Of a stretch of DNA of 64,000 bases, positions 17,438 through 27,517 are shown in pieces. Each line of letters opens with the position of its first letter. Position 1 is the first letter of the stretch. Source of the stretch: Asparagopsis taxiformis (taxonomy: Eukaryota > Rhodophyta > Florideophyceae > Bonnemaisoniales > Bonnemaisoniaceae); the NCBI GenBank assembly GCA_030407315.1, contig JALQPE010001702.1, positions 1-64,000 of the forward strand, in the 5' to 3' direction. The position numbers were made by a program, and so were the translations under genes. Below the pieces are notes generated by a model. That model was not told where the DNA came from, did not search any database, and saw only the letters and a program-made list of their open reading frames with translations.

Positions 17438-19882
17438 ATGAAGGAGACCGTGGTGGACGCGCCACCATCTCCGCCCCCGGGCAAGGAGACCAGCTCCGAG
17501 CGTAAACGCCGTCTCGCACGCAATCGTCAACGCCGTCACCGCGAAAAACTGCGTGCCCGTGGTGCCGAGGCCAAAGATAAAGACGCTCCCGACCCGACTC
17601 CCTCTGTGCAACGCCAACCCGAACAGCATCTCCCGCCCTCCGTTGACCCGCCGCATCATGCTCGTGTGCCACCGCACCAGCATGTCCCCCAGCCTCCGGA
17701 GCAAAATGACCCCCGCCGTCTCGTGCAAAGTAGACACTCCGCTGCTGCTACCGCTGCCGCCTCCGCTGCTGCCGCTTCTGCCGCTGCTGCTGCCGTTGCC
17801 GCCGCTGCCGCCGCTCAGGCACCCCGTCCCCTTGCCACTCCTCCGCGACAACCCGCTCATGCCAATCGCAAGCTGAGGAAAGCTGTTATACCCGACACAT
17901 CCGACCATCACTTGTCCCACCCTCAGCGAAGCCCCGCTACCGTTGACCAACGAGCTGCAACTATGACCAACGAACTCAACGCACAGCAGGACACAAGCCG
18001 TCCACGTGCAAAGCAGTTTTCTCGAGCACCCAATCGGTCGTTCAAGGTTTCTACGGCGCCAGAAAAGACTGTGCAACGTCGTGTCAGTGCAGATTCCATA
18101 GCCGCCAACCGTCAGCTTCGTCAGCAACAATTGCAACAGCAACATGAGCAAGTGCAGAGACAGCATCAGGTACAAAGACAATCGTCACAGCAACAGCAAC
18201 ACCGTTCGGGTCAACAATTTAATCACAACCTACTCATTCATCAGCACTCGGCAAACTTTCCGAGTCAGAGTCATGGTTTTACCTCAGCCAACCCACAACA
18301 AACAGCCACTCAGTCGCACGCCGCACACAACGATGCAGCTTTTGCTTTTGCACCCGCCAACGATCCTTCTCCCCAACATCAATTTGTCGATAATACTCAG
18401 CGGTCCTTCTTGCAAAATCAAGCATTACCACTCGGTTTAGGAGCCAGACCGCATTACCAGCAACAATCCCTGCCGCAACAACAACAACAGCAGCAGCAAG
18501 CGCAACGAGTGCATGCATCACTGGCTGCAGACGCCGCTGCAGGTCTCACCGCACTGCCTGCTGCTGTAAACGGGATGCATGGTGGTCTAGGTAGCGCTGG
18601 TAGTAATGTTGCGCCCAATGCACCTACCAACGCAACGCCCAACCCAATGGTAGCACCTCACAGAACTATTTGTGCCCCAAATGACTCACGCTATACAGCT
18701 GAGCACAATGCATTAGCCACATCACCAACAACTCAAGATACAACGGGAAGACAACAAGCGGTGAGACGCGGTGAAGACAATGAACGATCACCTGGAGCAG
18801 CAGCTGAGACTAGTGAGGACAGAAAGCGGCGCTTGGCACGAGAACGACAACGGCGGCGTCGCAAGCGTCTGAAACGCGAATCCGATGGTCAAAAGTCGGA
18901 AATAGAAACGGGTGATGGCGAAGGGGAAGAAGATGCGAGAGAAGTTGGTGGAGGCGGCACTAACGTGGTGCACAATGTAGTTTCCGATATTGGAATGCAT
19001 ATGCGTGGTAGTGATAACAGTATGCATGCGCAGGTGGAAGGAAATTTGCCGTCACAGTTTGAATCAGCCAATTTGAACGGTGGGCACAATATGTCGGGAA
19101 TGCAACCTCTACAAGTTGGTGCGGTTGGTGCTGTACAAGACGATATTGGAAGCAGCGGTGGTGGGGCTCGGGGCGGGTTCAGTTCGCATACGATGGGTGT
19201 TGGTAATGTGAATGGAGGTGCAGCAGTGGTGCACAACAGTGGGACGGAAATGCATCGACTCGGTGGACAACACGAGGAGGAGCGGACGCGATCTGTTGTG
19301 CTAGAAAACGAGACGGCTGAGGACCGGAAACGGCGTCTTGCGCGCGACAGACAACGACGGCGACGGAGCCGATTGCGCGATGCGAAAATGGAAGCGGAGA
19401 AGGGTAGTGGCAAGGAGGAAGGCGATGGGGGACGGGTAGATGAAGGCGGGGAGGGGCGGGAAGGGGAGCGACTGAGTATTGGCGGATCGGGTGGGGTGTT
19501 CAACTCGCGGGGAGACATGAATCAAGCGTTAGGTTTTGGCGAGCGTGCAGTTCGTACTGGAGCTGGGATGGGCGATGCATCCATGTTGAACTTTGGTGGG
19601 AACAATGCGATGAATGTTGCGATGAGCGCATTGGGAACACAAGGTCAGAATTTGATGCACTGGAGTCAAGCGTTTGAGTCGGAGAGTGCGGCGCGATTTG
19701 CGGTTGAGAGTGCGATGTCAACGTTTCGTTCGCAAATTGGAGCTGTTAGCAGTAATGCGCGCACTTATGTGATGCAACAAGTACTTGTTCAGATAACGGA
19801 TGAATTTCGAAACGATGTGGTGAATGTGGGCGTTGGTGTGGGCGTGGGCGTGGGCGGTCAGATAATGTCGAGTCTGAGATGA
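17438..19882 (+). CDS. Q/A-rich protein with three bZIP-like basic motifs
   Basis: This gene encodes 814 residues from one exon. The same basic motif occurs three times: near 17-41 (SSERKRRLARNRQRRHREK), near 457-481 (SEDRKRRLARERQRRRRKR) and near 624-648 (AEDRKRRLARDRQRRRRSR). Each resembles a bZIP basic region but is not followed by a leucine zipper. The spacers are low complexity: an alanine run near 100-127, Gln/His-rich stretches near 225-350, and Gly/Asn/Met-rich segments. The last ~110 residues (after 700) look like an ordered helical domain (WSQAFESESAARFAVESAM, MQQVLVQITDEF), ending in a Val-Gly repeat. I do not recognise a family. DNA or RNA binding is inference from the basic motifs. 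Confidence 0.7.
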   Translation: MKETVVDAPPSPPPGKETSSERKRRLARNRQRRHREKLRARGAEAKDKDAPDPTPSVQRQPEQHLPPSVDPPHHARVPPHQHVPQPPEQNDPRRLVQSRHSAAATAAASAAAASAAAAAVAAAAAAQAPRPLATPPRQPAHANRKLRKAVIPDTSDHHLSHPQRSPATVDQRAATMTNELNAQQDTSRPRAKQFSRAPNRSFKVSTAPEKTVQRRVSADSIAANRQLRQQQLQQQHEQVQRQHQVQRQSSQQQQHRSGQQFNHNLLIHQHSANFPSQSHGFTSANPQQTATQSHAAHNDAAFAFAPANDPSPQHQFVDNTQRSFLQNQALPLGLGARPHYQQQSLPQQQQQQQQAQRVHASLAADAAAGLTALPAAVNGMHGGLGSAGSNVAPNAPTNATPNPMVAPHRTICAPNDSRYTAEHNALATSPTTQDTTGRQQAVRRGEDNERSPGAAAETSEDRKRRLARERQRRRRKRLKRESDGQKSEIETGDGEGEEDAREVGGGGTNVVHNVVSDIGMHMRGSDNSMHAQVEGNLPSQFESANLNGGHNMSGMQPLQVGAVGAVQDDIGSSGGGARGGFSSHTMGVGNVNGGAAVVHNSGTEMHRLGGQHEEERTRSVVLENETAEDRKRRLARDRQRRRRSRLRDAKMEAEKGSGKEEGDGGRVDEGGEGREGERLSIGGSGGVFNSRGDMNQALGFGERAVRTGAGMGDASMLNFGGNNAMNVAMSALGTQGQNLMHWSQAFESESAARFAVESAMSTFRSQIGAVSSNARTYVMQQVLVQITDEFRNDVVNVGVGVGVGVGGQIMSSLR

Positions 19883-20623
19883 ATATAAATTTGAGTGGTG
19901 AGTGCAATGTTTTTTCGGGGCGCACGAGATGTGATTGGCGGAAGTGAATGCGGAATTTTTCTAGAACGAACCAACTATTCATTAAAAAATCTGTAGCAAA
20001 AGAGTGTTGTGCATTTTTATTGGACAAATTTTTGATATGTAAATTTTAATACGGAGATTGTGGTGTCGTTTACAGGATGGGCTGTGATTGGGCACATGTC
20101 ATGGGGCAAGGGCATGTCTGAGTTGCGACATGTAAGTGAGCGAATGGCGTAGAAACTAGCACGGCCTCACAATGGTGGGTGTCGTTTTGCTGGCGGAGCG
20201 ATGGTAGATTTTTGAGATTTATTGCGCGACATGACGTCCATGTTGTCCTAAAAAATAATGAAGAAAATAAACAAGAGACACCCGTTTTGAGGGTTTAGTG
20301 GCAGATTCCACCAGATCTTTCAGCAGCCAATCATAGCCAAGCACCGTGCCGAGATGAAAAGTGTCCGCACCGGTGGCGCTTTCATGGTTTAGATATGTGT
20401 GCCGAATCGCCGGCCGCCACCACCAATCGATACATCGTAATGCAGAATCATTGTTTTAAAATCTGCAACATGACTCATACAGGCGGCGACTGCTTCCGCC
20501 TCCATTTTCTATCCGCTTAAACTTGGATGCTTTTCGTCTGTGAAAATATCCCGCCTCAGCCTCTCGAAACGGCGTCGCTCGCTTCCGCCCCCGTCCTCTA
20601 CTTACGTACAACTACCCGACGCA
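19883..20623. other. intergenic, no supported gene
   Basis: This AT-rich spacer lies between two plus-strand genes. It would hold the 3' UTR of the basic-motif gene and the promoter of the MYB gene. No RNA gene or repeat was recognised. Confidence 0.4.
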
Positions 20624-22591
20624 ATGTCCGGCATCACACAACTCCCCGGCCCTGGACCAGGACCAAATCAAAATCGCAACCGTCCATCACCGCCCAGCAA
20701 CCTTGCCGCTCAAACTGCTCTCGTGCAACCCACCTCCCCCTACTGGCTCGATCCCTCCCTCACCATGCATCTCCAACAACACAACCCGCCCTACTACGTG
20801 CCCGTTCCGCCCCAACAGACCGCAACCGCCCTTCCAACCCATCCCGTGCCTTCCACTGCCTCCACAGAACCCCCACCGCCGCGTCCTCGCAAGCCCTACA
20901 CCTCCACAAAAGTTCGCGAAATGTGGAGTCCGGCCGAACATGATCGTATGATCGAGGGCCTCCGCCGCTATAAGCGCGACTGGGCAAAAGTTACCCAATA
21001 TGTCGGCTCCCGCTCCGCTGCACAAGTTCGTTCCCACGCTCAAAAATACTTTGACAAAGTTACACGCAACAAAACAGACGATTACATTCCTCGTGCACGC
21101 CCAAAGCGCAAATCTGCCGCACCCTATCCACGCAAAGTACGCGACGATGCCACACCTGCCAACCCTTCGACACACGCACCTGTTCCACCCACGCGCCCGG
21201 TCCCCCTTCCCATTCCCGTCGTTGCACCCCTTTCCTCAATTCCCAACACACATCCCGTGCACCCCGCTTCCCTGCCCGTGCAAATGACCCAATCCCCATT
21301 ACTCTCCCACATGCCATCCTCCCCTTATATGCAACAGGTTGCCGTAACCAACATTGGCGTTTACCCACCCTATGTTCCCGTGCATCCACACAGGCAAGAC
21401 CCGTCTCAGTCTCCTGTAGCCCATCACCCGCACCCTCACCATTCCCCCGTTTCCTACGTCAACCCACAGTATTCATCTCACTCACCCGCTCAACCAATCC
21501 CGCTCCCTCAACAATCTATGTATGGCATATTTTCTCCAATGACACCAGCCGCTTATCCCAACATGGCGCGTTCCCCAGTTTCTATGGTCCCCACTCCAAC
21601 TCATCATGTACCTACGCACTCTCATCCAGGCGGTCCTATGGAAAATTGCGCAAAATGTGCCGCGTTGCAGCGTTACGGCAATGTCTTTCAAGAGATTGGT
21701 GATCTTCGAGCGCAGGCTGCTCCTCATAAGGAGGCTCCTCAACTTGCTGTTGCTTTTGCTCATCCATCGCCCGATATCCAAGCGCAGTCGCAAGCTCACA
21801 ACAACGCTGCAAAACAAACGAGGCCATCCACTTCGCGTGACTCTTCAGGTGCATCCTCGCTTAAAAGGTATACAAATATCTCCGCAACAGCCTCTCCGCA
21901 ACTCCGCGATGCCCCTGATGACGCAGCTGTCAACCGTGCAAACCGCGCAAAACTGCTCAAGGCGAAGAAGGCTCGTGGAGATGGTGCTGCCCCTGTAGTG
22001 CGTAAGTCTGCTGTTGCAACTGCTGAACGTACCTCCGAATCCGAGCTCTCTGCAGATCGTGCAAGTACAGCTAGTATACCTCATCAGAAACTACCAAATG
22101 CAACTACATTATCTAAGACAACAGCAGATACATCCTCTTCTTCAGAGAAGGCTAGCCCGAATCCGACTAAGTCACGCTCTGTGCAAAAGAGAATACGTGG
22201 AACTATTATCTCCAAATCAAATCAAGATGATAGCGTGCAGCGTACTCCATCGCCCGTAAACCGTGTAGAGAAGATCTTGAAACGCCCAAGGCAAAGCACC
22301 GCGATGCCTGCAACGAAGAAGAAAAAATCTTCCGAGAGTAACCCAGCGGAGCGAACACGAAAGGCAAAGACTGCATCACCTTCGGGCTCTGAAAAAGAAC
22401 AACCTGTTAGTTCCGTCATCGAAAACAGTGGGAAGAATGAGAATGGCTCTCCTGTGAAATCGTACCCACCTAGTGTGCAGAAAGAAATATTTGACGCCGT
22501 TCACTCACTACAGATTCTGTCTAAGACGTCGTCGTCTATGTCGCCGTCATCAGAAACGAACAGAAAGGAGGAAAGAAAACCTGAAGCATGA
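20624..22591 (+). CDS. single-MYB SHAQKYF transcription factor (LHY/CCA1/REVEILLE type)
   Basis: This gene encodes 655 residues from ATG 20624; the frame is open upstream only through a GTG. The MYB repeat covers about 99-147 (MWSPAEHDRMIEGLRRYKRDW...VGSRSAAQVRSHAQKYF). It is preceded by RKPYTSTKVRE and followed by PRARPKRKSAAPYPRK. Both flanks match the plant LHY/CCA1/RVE clade more than the I-box or DIV types, and that clade drives the plant circadian clock through the evening element. The rest is disordered: Pro/His/Gln-rich to about 400, then Ser/Lys-rich with nuclear localisation signals. A role as a clock or light-response regulator is inference by homology. The only Cys-rich spot is ENCAKCAAL, near 345. 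Confidence 0.85.
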   Translation: MSGITQLPGPGPGPNQNRNRPSPPSNLAAQTALVQPTSPYWLDPSLTMHLQQHNPPYYVPVPPQQTATALPTHPVPSTASTEPPPPRPRKPYTSTKVREMWSPAEHDRMIEGLRRYKRDWAKVTQYVGSRSAAQVRSHAQKYFDKVTRNKTDDYIPRARPKRKSAAPYPRKVRDDATPANPSTHAPVPPTRPVPLPIPVVAPLSSIPNTHPVHPASLPVQMTQSPLLSHMPSSPYMQQVAVTNIGVYPPYVPVHPHRQDPSQSPVAHHPHPHHSPVSYVNPQYSSHSPAQPIPLPQQSMYGIFSPMTPAAYPNMARSPVSMVPTPTHHVPTHSHPGGPMENCAKCAALQRYGNVFQEIGDLRAQAAPHKEAPQLAVAFAHPSPDIQAQSQAHNNAAKQTRPSTSRDSSGASSLKRYTNISATASPQLRDAPDDAAVNRANRAKLLKAKKARGDGAAPVVRKSAVATAERTSESELSADRASTASIPHQKLPNATTLSKTTADTSSSSEKASPNPTKSRSVQKRIRGTIISKSNQDDSVQRTPSPVNRVEKILKRPRQSTAMPATKKKKSSESNPAERTRKAKTASPSGSEKEQPVSSVIENSGKNENGSPVKSYPPSVQKEIFDAVHSLQILSKTSSSMSPSSETNRKEERKPEA

Positions 22592-23284
22592 TATCTTTGG
22601 CACAAGTGCAATGACAGAAACATCATTGAGCTCCCCCATGGTAAAACACGCAGGGGCTAAGCATTGAAAGCCAAGAGCAGGAATGGTAGATTCAACTGTA
22701 CACAACAATGAACAAGGTATTGGTGGAATGTGTAGTTGCTGTTGTATTAATTCAATTTCCGATAGCTACTCTAATCAACTTGCTAAACCATCTGTTCGCG
22801 ACAAGGCGGTTATGTCTGTTGCGAACAGAATATAATGAAATGGGTTGCCCTGAGCACAAGACAGTTGCTATGAAGGGAGGGGATGAATAAGAAGTATAGA
22901 CTGGTGGATTGAGTGCCAGTTGCATGACTGCGCTCATTGAACTCTCAAAATATAATGTGTAGCCCTTGGTCGTGGTGTGTGCACATGTCAGACGTTGGAT
23001 CTGGTGGTGCGAAGCTGAATGAGCGTGACATGACCTATCGTAACATTATCTGCTTTTAACAGCAGAGTAAACTATCGTGCGGAGCACTCGTGGATTTGAT
23101 CCAGCGCAACTACCCTTGAAGGAATACCATTACTGTAGCCCGATAGTCATAAATTTGCCAGGCAAGTTTTATAATTTCTGACGTCGCCTACCGGGCTATC
23201 CTAATTTCGTTGCTGCCTTACTTGCTTGGCGTTGAACACGAGCCATTAGGCTTTCCACCGCTTCATTCTCAGTTGATACAAGAT
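22592..23284. other. intergenic with a small inverted repeat
   Basis: No gene is supported. TAGCCCG at 23136-23142 and CGGGCTA at 23192-23198 form an inverted repeat about 90 bp upstream of the TTC4 start. Between them lies a short palindrome (TTGCC A GGCAA). It could be a promoter element or a 5' UTR structure. Confidence 0.35.
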
Positions 23285-24640
23285 ATGGAACACGGAGGAC
23301 GGTCTTCTGATACTGATGCAATATGGGAAGATTTCCCGCTCTTTGCCCCAACCGATGTATCTATTCCAAAACTGGATAGCGACAAGACAGCAGAAGATGT
23401 ATCATCTGCAATGGGAGCATTGTCCCATCTTCTATACGACGAGGAAACCCCTCAGGAGAAATCAGAACTTTTGCGCGACGAGGGTAATCGTTACTTCAAG
23501 AGAGGAGCAAGGTAAGTTACCCCGCTACGCTTTCTGCTCATGCCTGGATACAAAATTCAGTACCTGAACATTTCCCGACGATGAATTCCATGTATACCTC
23601 CTGACTTGTTAGGGGATATGCCAATGCAATCAAAAAATACAATGATGCCATAACTGCTGCCGCAGATGTTCCTGAAGCACTAGCGCCTGCTTATATGAAT
23701 CGTTCCGTTGCTGAGTTCAAGCTTGGAAACTATGCTAGATCTCTAGCAGATGCAGAGCAGTCTCTGCGATACTTACCAGGAAATGCGAAAGCTCATTTCA
23801 GGTACGCCTTGAGAGTTTTATCATTCCTAGACGAATTGGTTTCACCTGTGCGAACGTTTCTCATTTCGAAATTTGTTTTCCATATCAACATTGTTTATCT
23901 TCAACAGAGCGATGATATGCGCCAAGAATCTAGGAAGATTTGCGGATGCAATTAATCATTACCGAAGCGGCATAGCCATCCTTGGCAGAAGTAATTCAGC
24001 ACAGGCAAAGAGAGACATCCGACTTTTCGAGGCAAAGAAACAAGAGATTGAAGAGGTGCAGGATGCTCACAACAAGAGGCAAGTCGAAAGAGATGAAAGA
24101 ATACAAGCGAAAAATGCCAGCCAAGAAAAACTTTCTGCGATGCTAGAGTCAAGACAAATTACAATGGGTCTACCATTGTTTTCACAGCAACGTCGATACC
24201 CAATTGTAAATCCGGTTGAAAAGGATGAGGCATGGTTCTGGCCTGTGTTGTTGATATATCCGGAAGAGGTTGCATGTCCAGGACATGGCGATCAAAGCGA
24301 TTATCTTGAAGAAGTTTCAGAAGACGCAACAATTGAGGACATTGTTGCATCTGTCTTTGGGAATGAAATGCCCCCACCCGCATGGGATGTGAACAGACGT
24401 TACAAAGATCCGCATCATTTAGAAGCTCTGTTTCGGGCAGAGTGGACAATGAAGACTGAGGATGCCGATTCCGACGATGAAGAAACTTTCTATGGATCAA
24501 TGATGGGCCCTGAAGATGTTGGACATTGGGTATCATTGTCGCGTTCGAGTCAATTGCGAGATATTCTCGGGCGAAGAGAATATATAGTGCCCTGGTTTCC
24601 AGTTTTATACATTGTTCCCGTTGGAATTCACTTGACATAG
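23285..24640 (+). CDS. TTC4: TTC4/Cns1-like TPR Hsp90 co-chaperone
   Basis: There are three exons, 23285-23511, 23613-23801 and 23908-24640, with introns of 101 and 106 bp. Together they give 382 residues, close to human TTC4 (387). The TPR domain spans about residues 60-175 (LLRDEGNRYFKRGARGYANAIKKY..., AYMNRSVAEFKLGNYARSLADAEQSL..., RAMICAKNLGRFADAINHY), then a charged helix and the conserved C-terminal wheel domain (AWFWPVLLIYPE, ...TIEDIVASVFG...PPPAWDVNRRY). The acidic ATG region matches IWEDFPLF in family N-termini. It should bind the C-termini of Hsp90/Hsp70 and support translation factor folding. Confidence 0.9.
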
Positions 24641-25770
24641 CCAAAGTAACGTTTCACCAATCAATTTGGTAGCCGTCATCGAAGGTAATAATTTCAATGT
24701 GCAGGTACCATTTCTCAGTGGCATTTCAAATCTTGAGAGGTCATCCTGCTAGCCTTAAGCAGAAATCCGAAACAGCACGCGTATAGTTTGAAGAATGAGA
24801 CCAGGATGCTCGGCGAAATCAAGATTGGATGAGTATGATCGTCACAAGATGGCTGACGTTTCCCTGGTATCAAGGTTTGCATCAAACGCGATGGATGCAG
24901 AGTGTCAGACTCGGACCAGATCGGGATGGTCATACATCTGAGTATAGAATACTGGTCGCATTGCAAACAAAAAGGCTGTGTATTGATTACAACTTGGTGT
25001 GAGGACAAAGTCGAGTGAACGATTGTTGCACCACTGGGGAAAGCTCCATGGATCACTGTCATAGGGTATAGATTACAGATAGGGTCTGAGTGCACACTCG
25101 AAGCATTAGTAGAACCGATTTTTTCAGCGCGTCTTTTGAAAAATATCTGTATCAATGTCTGTAGAGTTGTGTTTGGTTTACAATGATCATGACATCTGTA
25201 ATGGGATAAAGATGTTTTACACGGTAGAGTACACAGAATCCAAGGGCATTGCTCTTTCTCAGCTTGATGTAGAATGTGTATTACTCGAAAACAGGGGTGT
25301 TGCACGATTTGATAGAGCTGCCAGCCAATGGCGGATAGTATCTTAAATTCAACTGAACATGAAATTGATGGGAAAACTATCCACCACAAAAGCGCTCTTT
25401 CTGAAGCTATTGAATCGTTGCTGCCAGATCAGGGGACGATGCCATTGTCCCCGATACGACAGCTTTAGCTCTAAGTCTAAAATAAAGTGCAATTCCGAGT
25501 GGCGTAGTTGCATTTCAACAGTTAATGAGGCCCATCTGTAGGTGCACCTCAGCACACTTGAATATAATACGAAGATATGTGCTTCGTACCATTGCACGAC
25601 TGAACAGCTTTTCAAGATTAGTGCGTGTGTATTAAAGGGGTCAGGCGAATTGCACTCCAATGTTGTTCCACGTTGGCAGCTTCTTGGATACAGAGCGTAC
25701 CCTTTACGGAATAGTCGATATTATATCTAGATTGCAAAAACTGCCACCTCTGTAGTCAACACTACACTAC
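24641..25770. other. unassigned 1.1-kb region with possible broken gene
   Basis: No complete gene can be supported. On the plus strand three successive frames look protein-like but do not join cleanly: about 24830-25000, 25022-25193 and 25140-25346. The last contains YNDHDICNGIKMFYTVEYT and ends RFDRAASQWRIVS. On the minus strand a 225-codon frame (24715-25389, TTG first) stays open. A degraded gene, or one with unusual introns, is possible. Confidence 0.35.
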
Positions 25771-27123
25771 TTAATATTCATCGGCATCTTCAGGGTCATC
25801 AGCATCTTCCTGAGAAACCTCTGCATAGTCACTCTCAAGCATGGCAAGATTCTCACGAGCCTCAGAAAACTCACCTTCCTCCATACCTTCACCAACGAAC
25901 CAATGCACAAAGGCTCGCTTGGCGTACATGAGGTCAAACTTGGCGTCAACGCGAGCGAACACTTCAGCAATGGCAGTAGAGTTGGCAATGGAGCAGACAG
26001 AACGTTCAACCTTGGCAAGATCGTCACCAGGTACCTGAGTGGGTGGCTGCGAGTTGATACCAATCTTCATACCAGTCGGGGACCAGTCCACAAACTGGAT
26101 AGATTTCTTGGTCTTAATAGAGGCGACCGCAGCGTTAACGTCCTTCGGGAAGATGTCTGCACCACGATAGTTGAGAGACACTGCAATGTAGCGACCAGAA
26201 CGCGGGTCGCACTTTGCGAATGCAGCGTTAGGTTCGAAAACGGAGGAGGTGATTTCGGCAACACTGGATTCCTCATGGAATGCCTTGTCCGCAGACACAA
26301 TAGGGGCATATGCAGAAAGCATGAAGTGGATACGTGGGTACGGAACCAAGTTAGTCTGGAACTCGTTGATATCGACATTGAGGGCACCGTCAAATCTCAG
26401 AGATGCAGTGAGGGAGGAGACAACTTGAGCAATTAGCCTGTTAAGGTTGGCATACGTGGGGCGGATGATACCAAGAGAACGGCGGCAAATGTCATAAATA
26501 GCTTCATTGTCCAGCATGACACACACATCCAAATGCTCCAGAAGAGCATGAGTGGCAAGGACGGAGTTGTACGGCTCGACAACCGAGGTAGAAACCTGGG
26601 GGGAGGGATACACCGTGAATCCCAGCTTGGACTTCTTACCGTAGTCAACAGAGAGGCGCTCAAGCAAGAGTGAACCAAGACCTGAACCTGTGCCACCACC
26701 GACAGATGAGAACACAAGGAAACCCTGAAGGCCGGAGCAGTTATCGGCAAGCTTGCGAATGCGGTCAAGGGCGGTATCGACGATCTCTTTACCTACGGTG
26801 TAATGACCACGAGCATAGTTGTTGGCAGCATCCTCCTTTCCTGTGATAAGCTGTTCAGGATGGTAGAGCTTGCGGAAAGCACCAGAGCGAACTTCGTCGA
26901 CGACGGTGGGCTCAAGATCGAGGAAGATGGCACGGGGAATGTGCTTACCGGAAGACGTTTCTGAGAAGAAAGTGGAGAATGAATCGTTTCCGGGGTTGGA
27001 AATCTTTTCATCGGTAAGCTCACCAGTCGGCTTGATACCGTGTTCCAGGCAGTACAACTCCCAACAAGAGTTGGCGACTTGCACACCAGCTTGTCCAATG
27101 TGGAGGGAGATAATCTCACGCAT
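25771..27123 (-). CDS. TUBA: alpha-tubulin
   Basis: This gene encodes 450 residues from one exon. The start is [13 protein letters not shown] (MREC/I autoregulatory N-terminus). The tubulin G-box is [10 protein letters not shown], and the alpha-type catalytic Glu lies in [14 protein letters not shown]. Lys40, the acetylation site of alpha-tubulin, is present ([11 protein letters not shown]), although its loop differs from the animal sequence. The acidic tail ends in Asp-Glu-Tyr, so the terminal tyrosine for the detyrosination cycle is kept. The microtubules would serve mitosis and cytoplasmic organisation; red algae lack cilia. A TATAAATA box at 27265-27272 lies about 140 bp upstream, in a promoter shared with TRAPPC13. 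Confidence 0.98.
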   Translation of the reverse strand: MREIISLHIGQAGVQVANSCWELYCLEHGIKPTGELTDEKISNPGNDSFSTFFSETSSGKHIPRAIFLDLEPTVVDEVRSGAFRKLYHPEQLITGKEDAANNYARGHYTVGKEIVDTALDRIRKLADNCSGLQGFLVFSSVGGGTGSGLGSLLLERLSVDYGKKSKLGFTVYPSPQVSTSVVEPYNSVLATHALLEHLDVCVMLDNEAIYDICRRSLGIIRPTYANLNRLIAQVVSSLTASLRFDGALNVDINEFQTNLVPYPRIHFMLSAYAPIVSADKAFHEESSVAEITSSVFEPNAAFAKCDPRSGRYIAVSLNYRGADIFPKDVNAAVASIKTKKSIQFVDWSPTGMKIGINSQPPTQVPGDDLAKVERSVCSIANSTAIAEVFARVDAKFDLMYAKRAFVHWFVGEGMEEGEFSEARENLAMLESDYAEVSQEDADDPEDADEY

Positions 27124-27517
27124 TGTTGGTCGTTTGTTTGATAACTTTGCGAGAAGGATAGAGGTGACACCGGGATCAGTTCAACAAGAAATGCTTCTTC
27201 GAGCACCTGTCAAACTTTGTCAACGATACGAAGTCGTGCGAAACGGGCACGGCCGATGTTGCGATATAAATAAGCGCTACATGGCGCACGCAGTGGAGCG
27301 TTTGTGTGAAACAAGCGCCAAAAATCAAACCAATGGAAATCGAGAGGTTTGAAGATTTGAATTTTCGGATTTTGGACAATTGATACTCGTTTAACTTCTT
27401 CTGCTCAATGTAATTGTCAACATCACAACATTGTTGACAACAATTGTTGGACATATCTTTCTTGCTTGGACCCAACGGTTTCCACTTCCAAGTTGCCAGA
27501 TCGTTTCCCGCTTCACC
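27124..27517. promoter_or_regulatory. divergent promoter alpha-tubulin / TRAPPC13
   Basis: This 394-bp spacer contains a TATA-like element (TATAAATA at 27265-27272, readable as TATTTATA on the minus strand) and an AT-rich stretch with a TTGTTGACAA-type palindrome near 27430-27445. Confidence 0.45.

Noticed and set aside
17399..18181. 260-codon minus-strand ORF opposite the basic-motif gene
   Set aside because: It is a Ser/Gly/Leu-rich shadow of Ala/Gln-rich coding sequence on the other strand.
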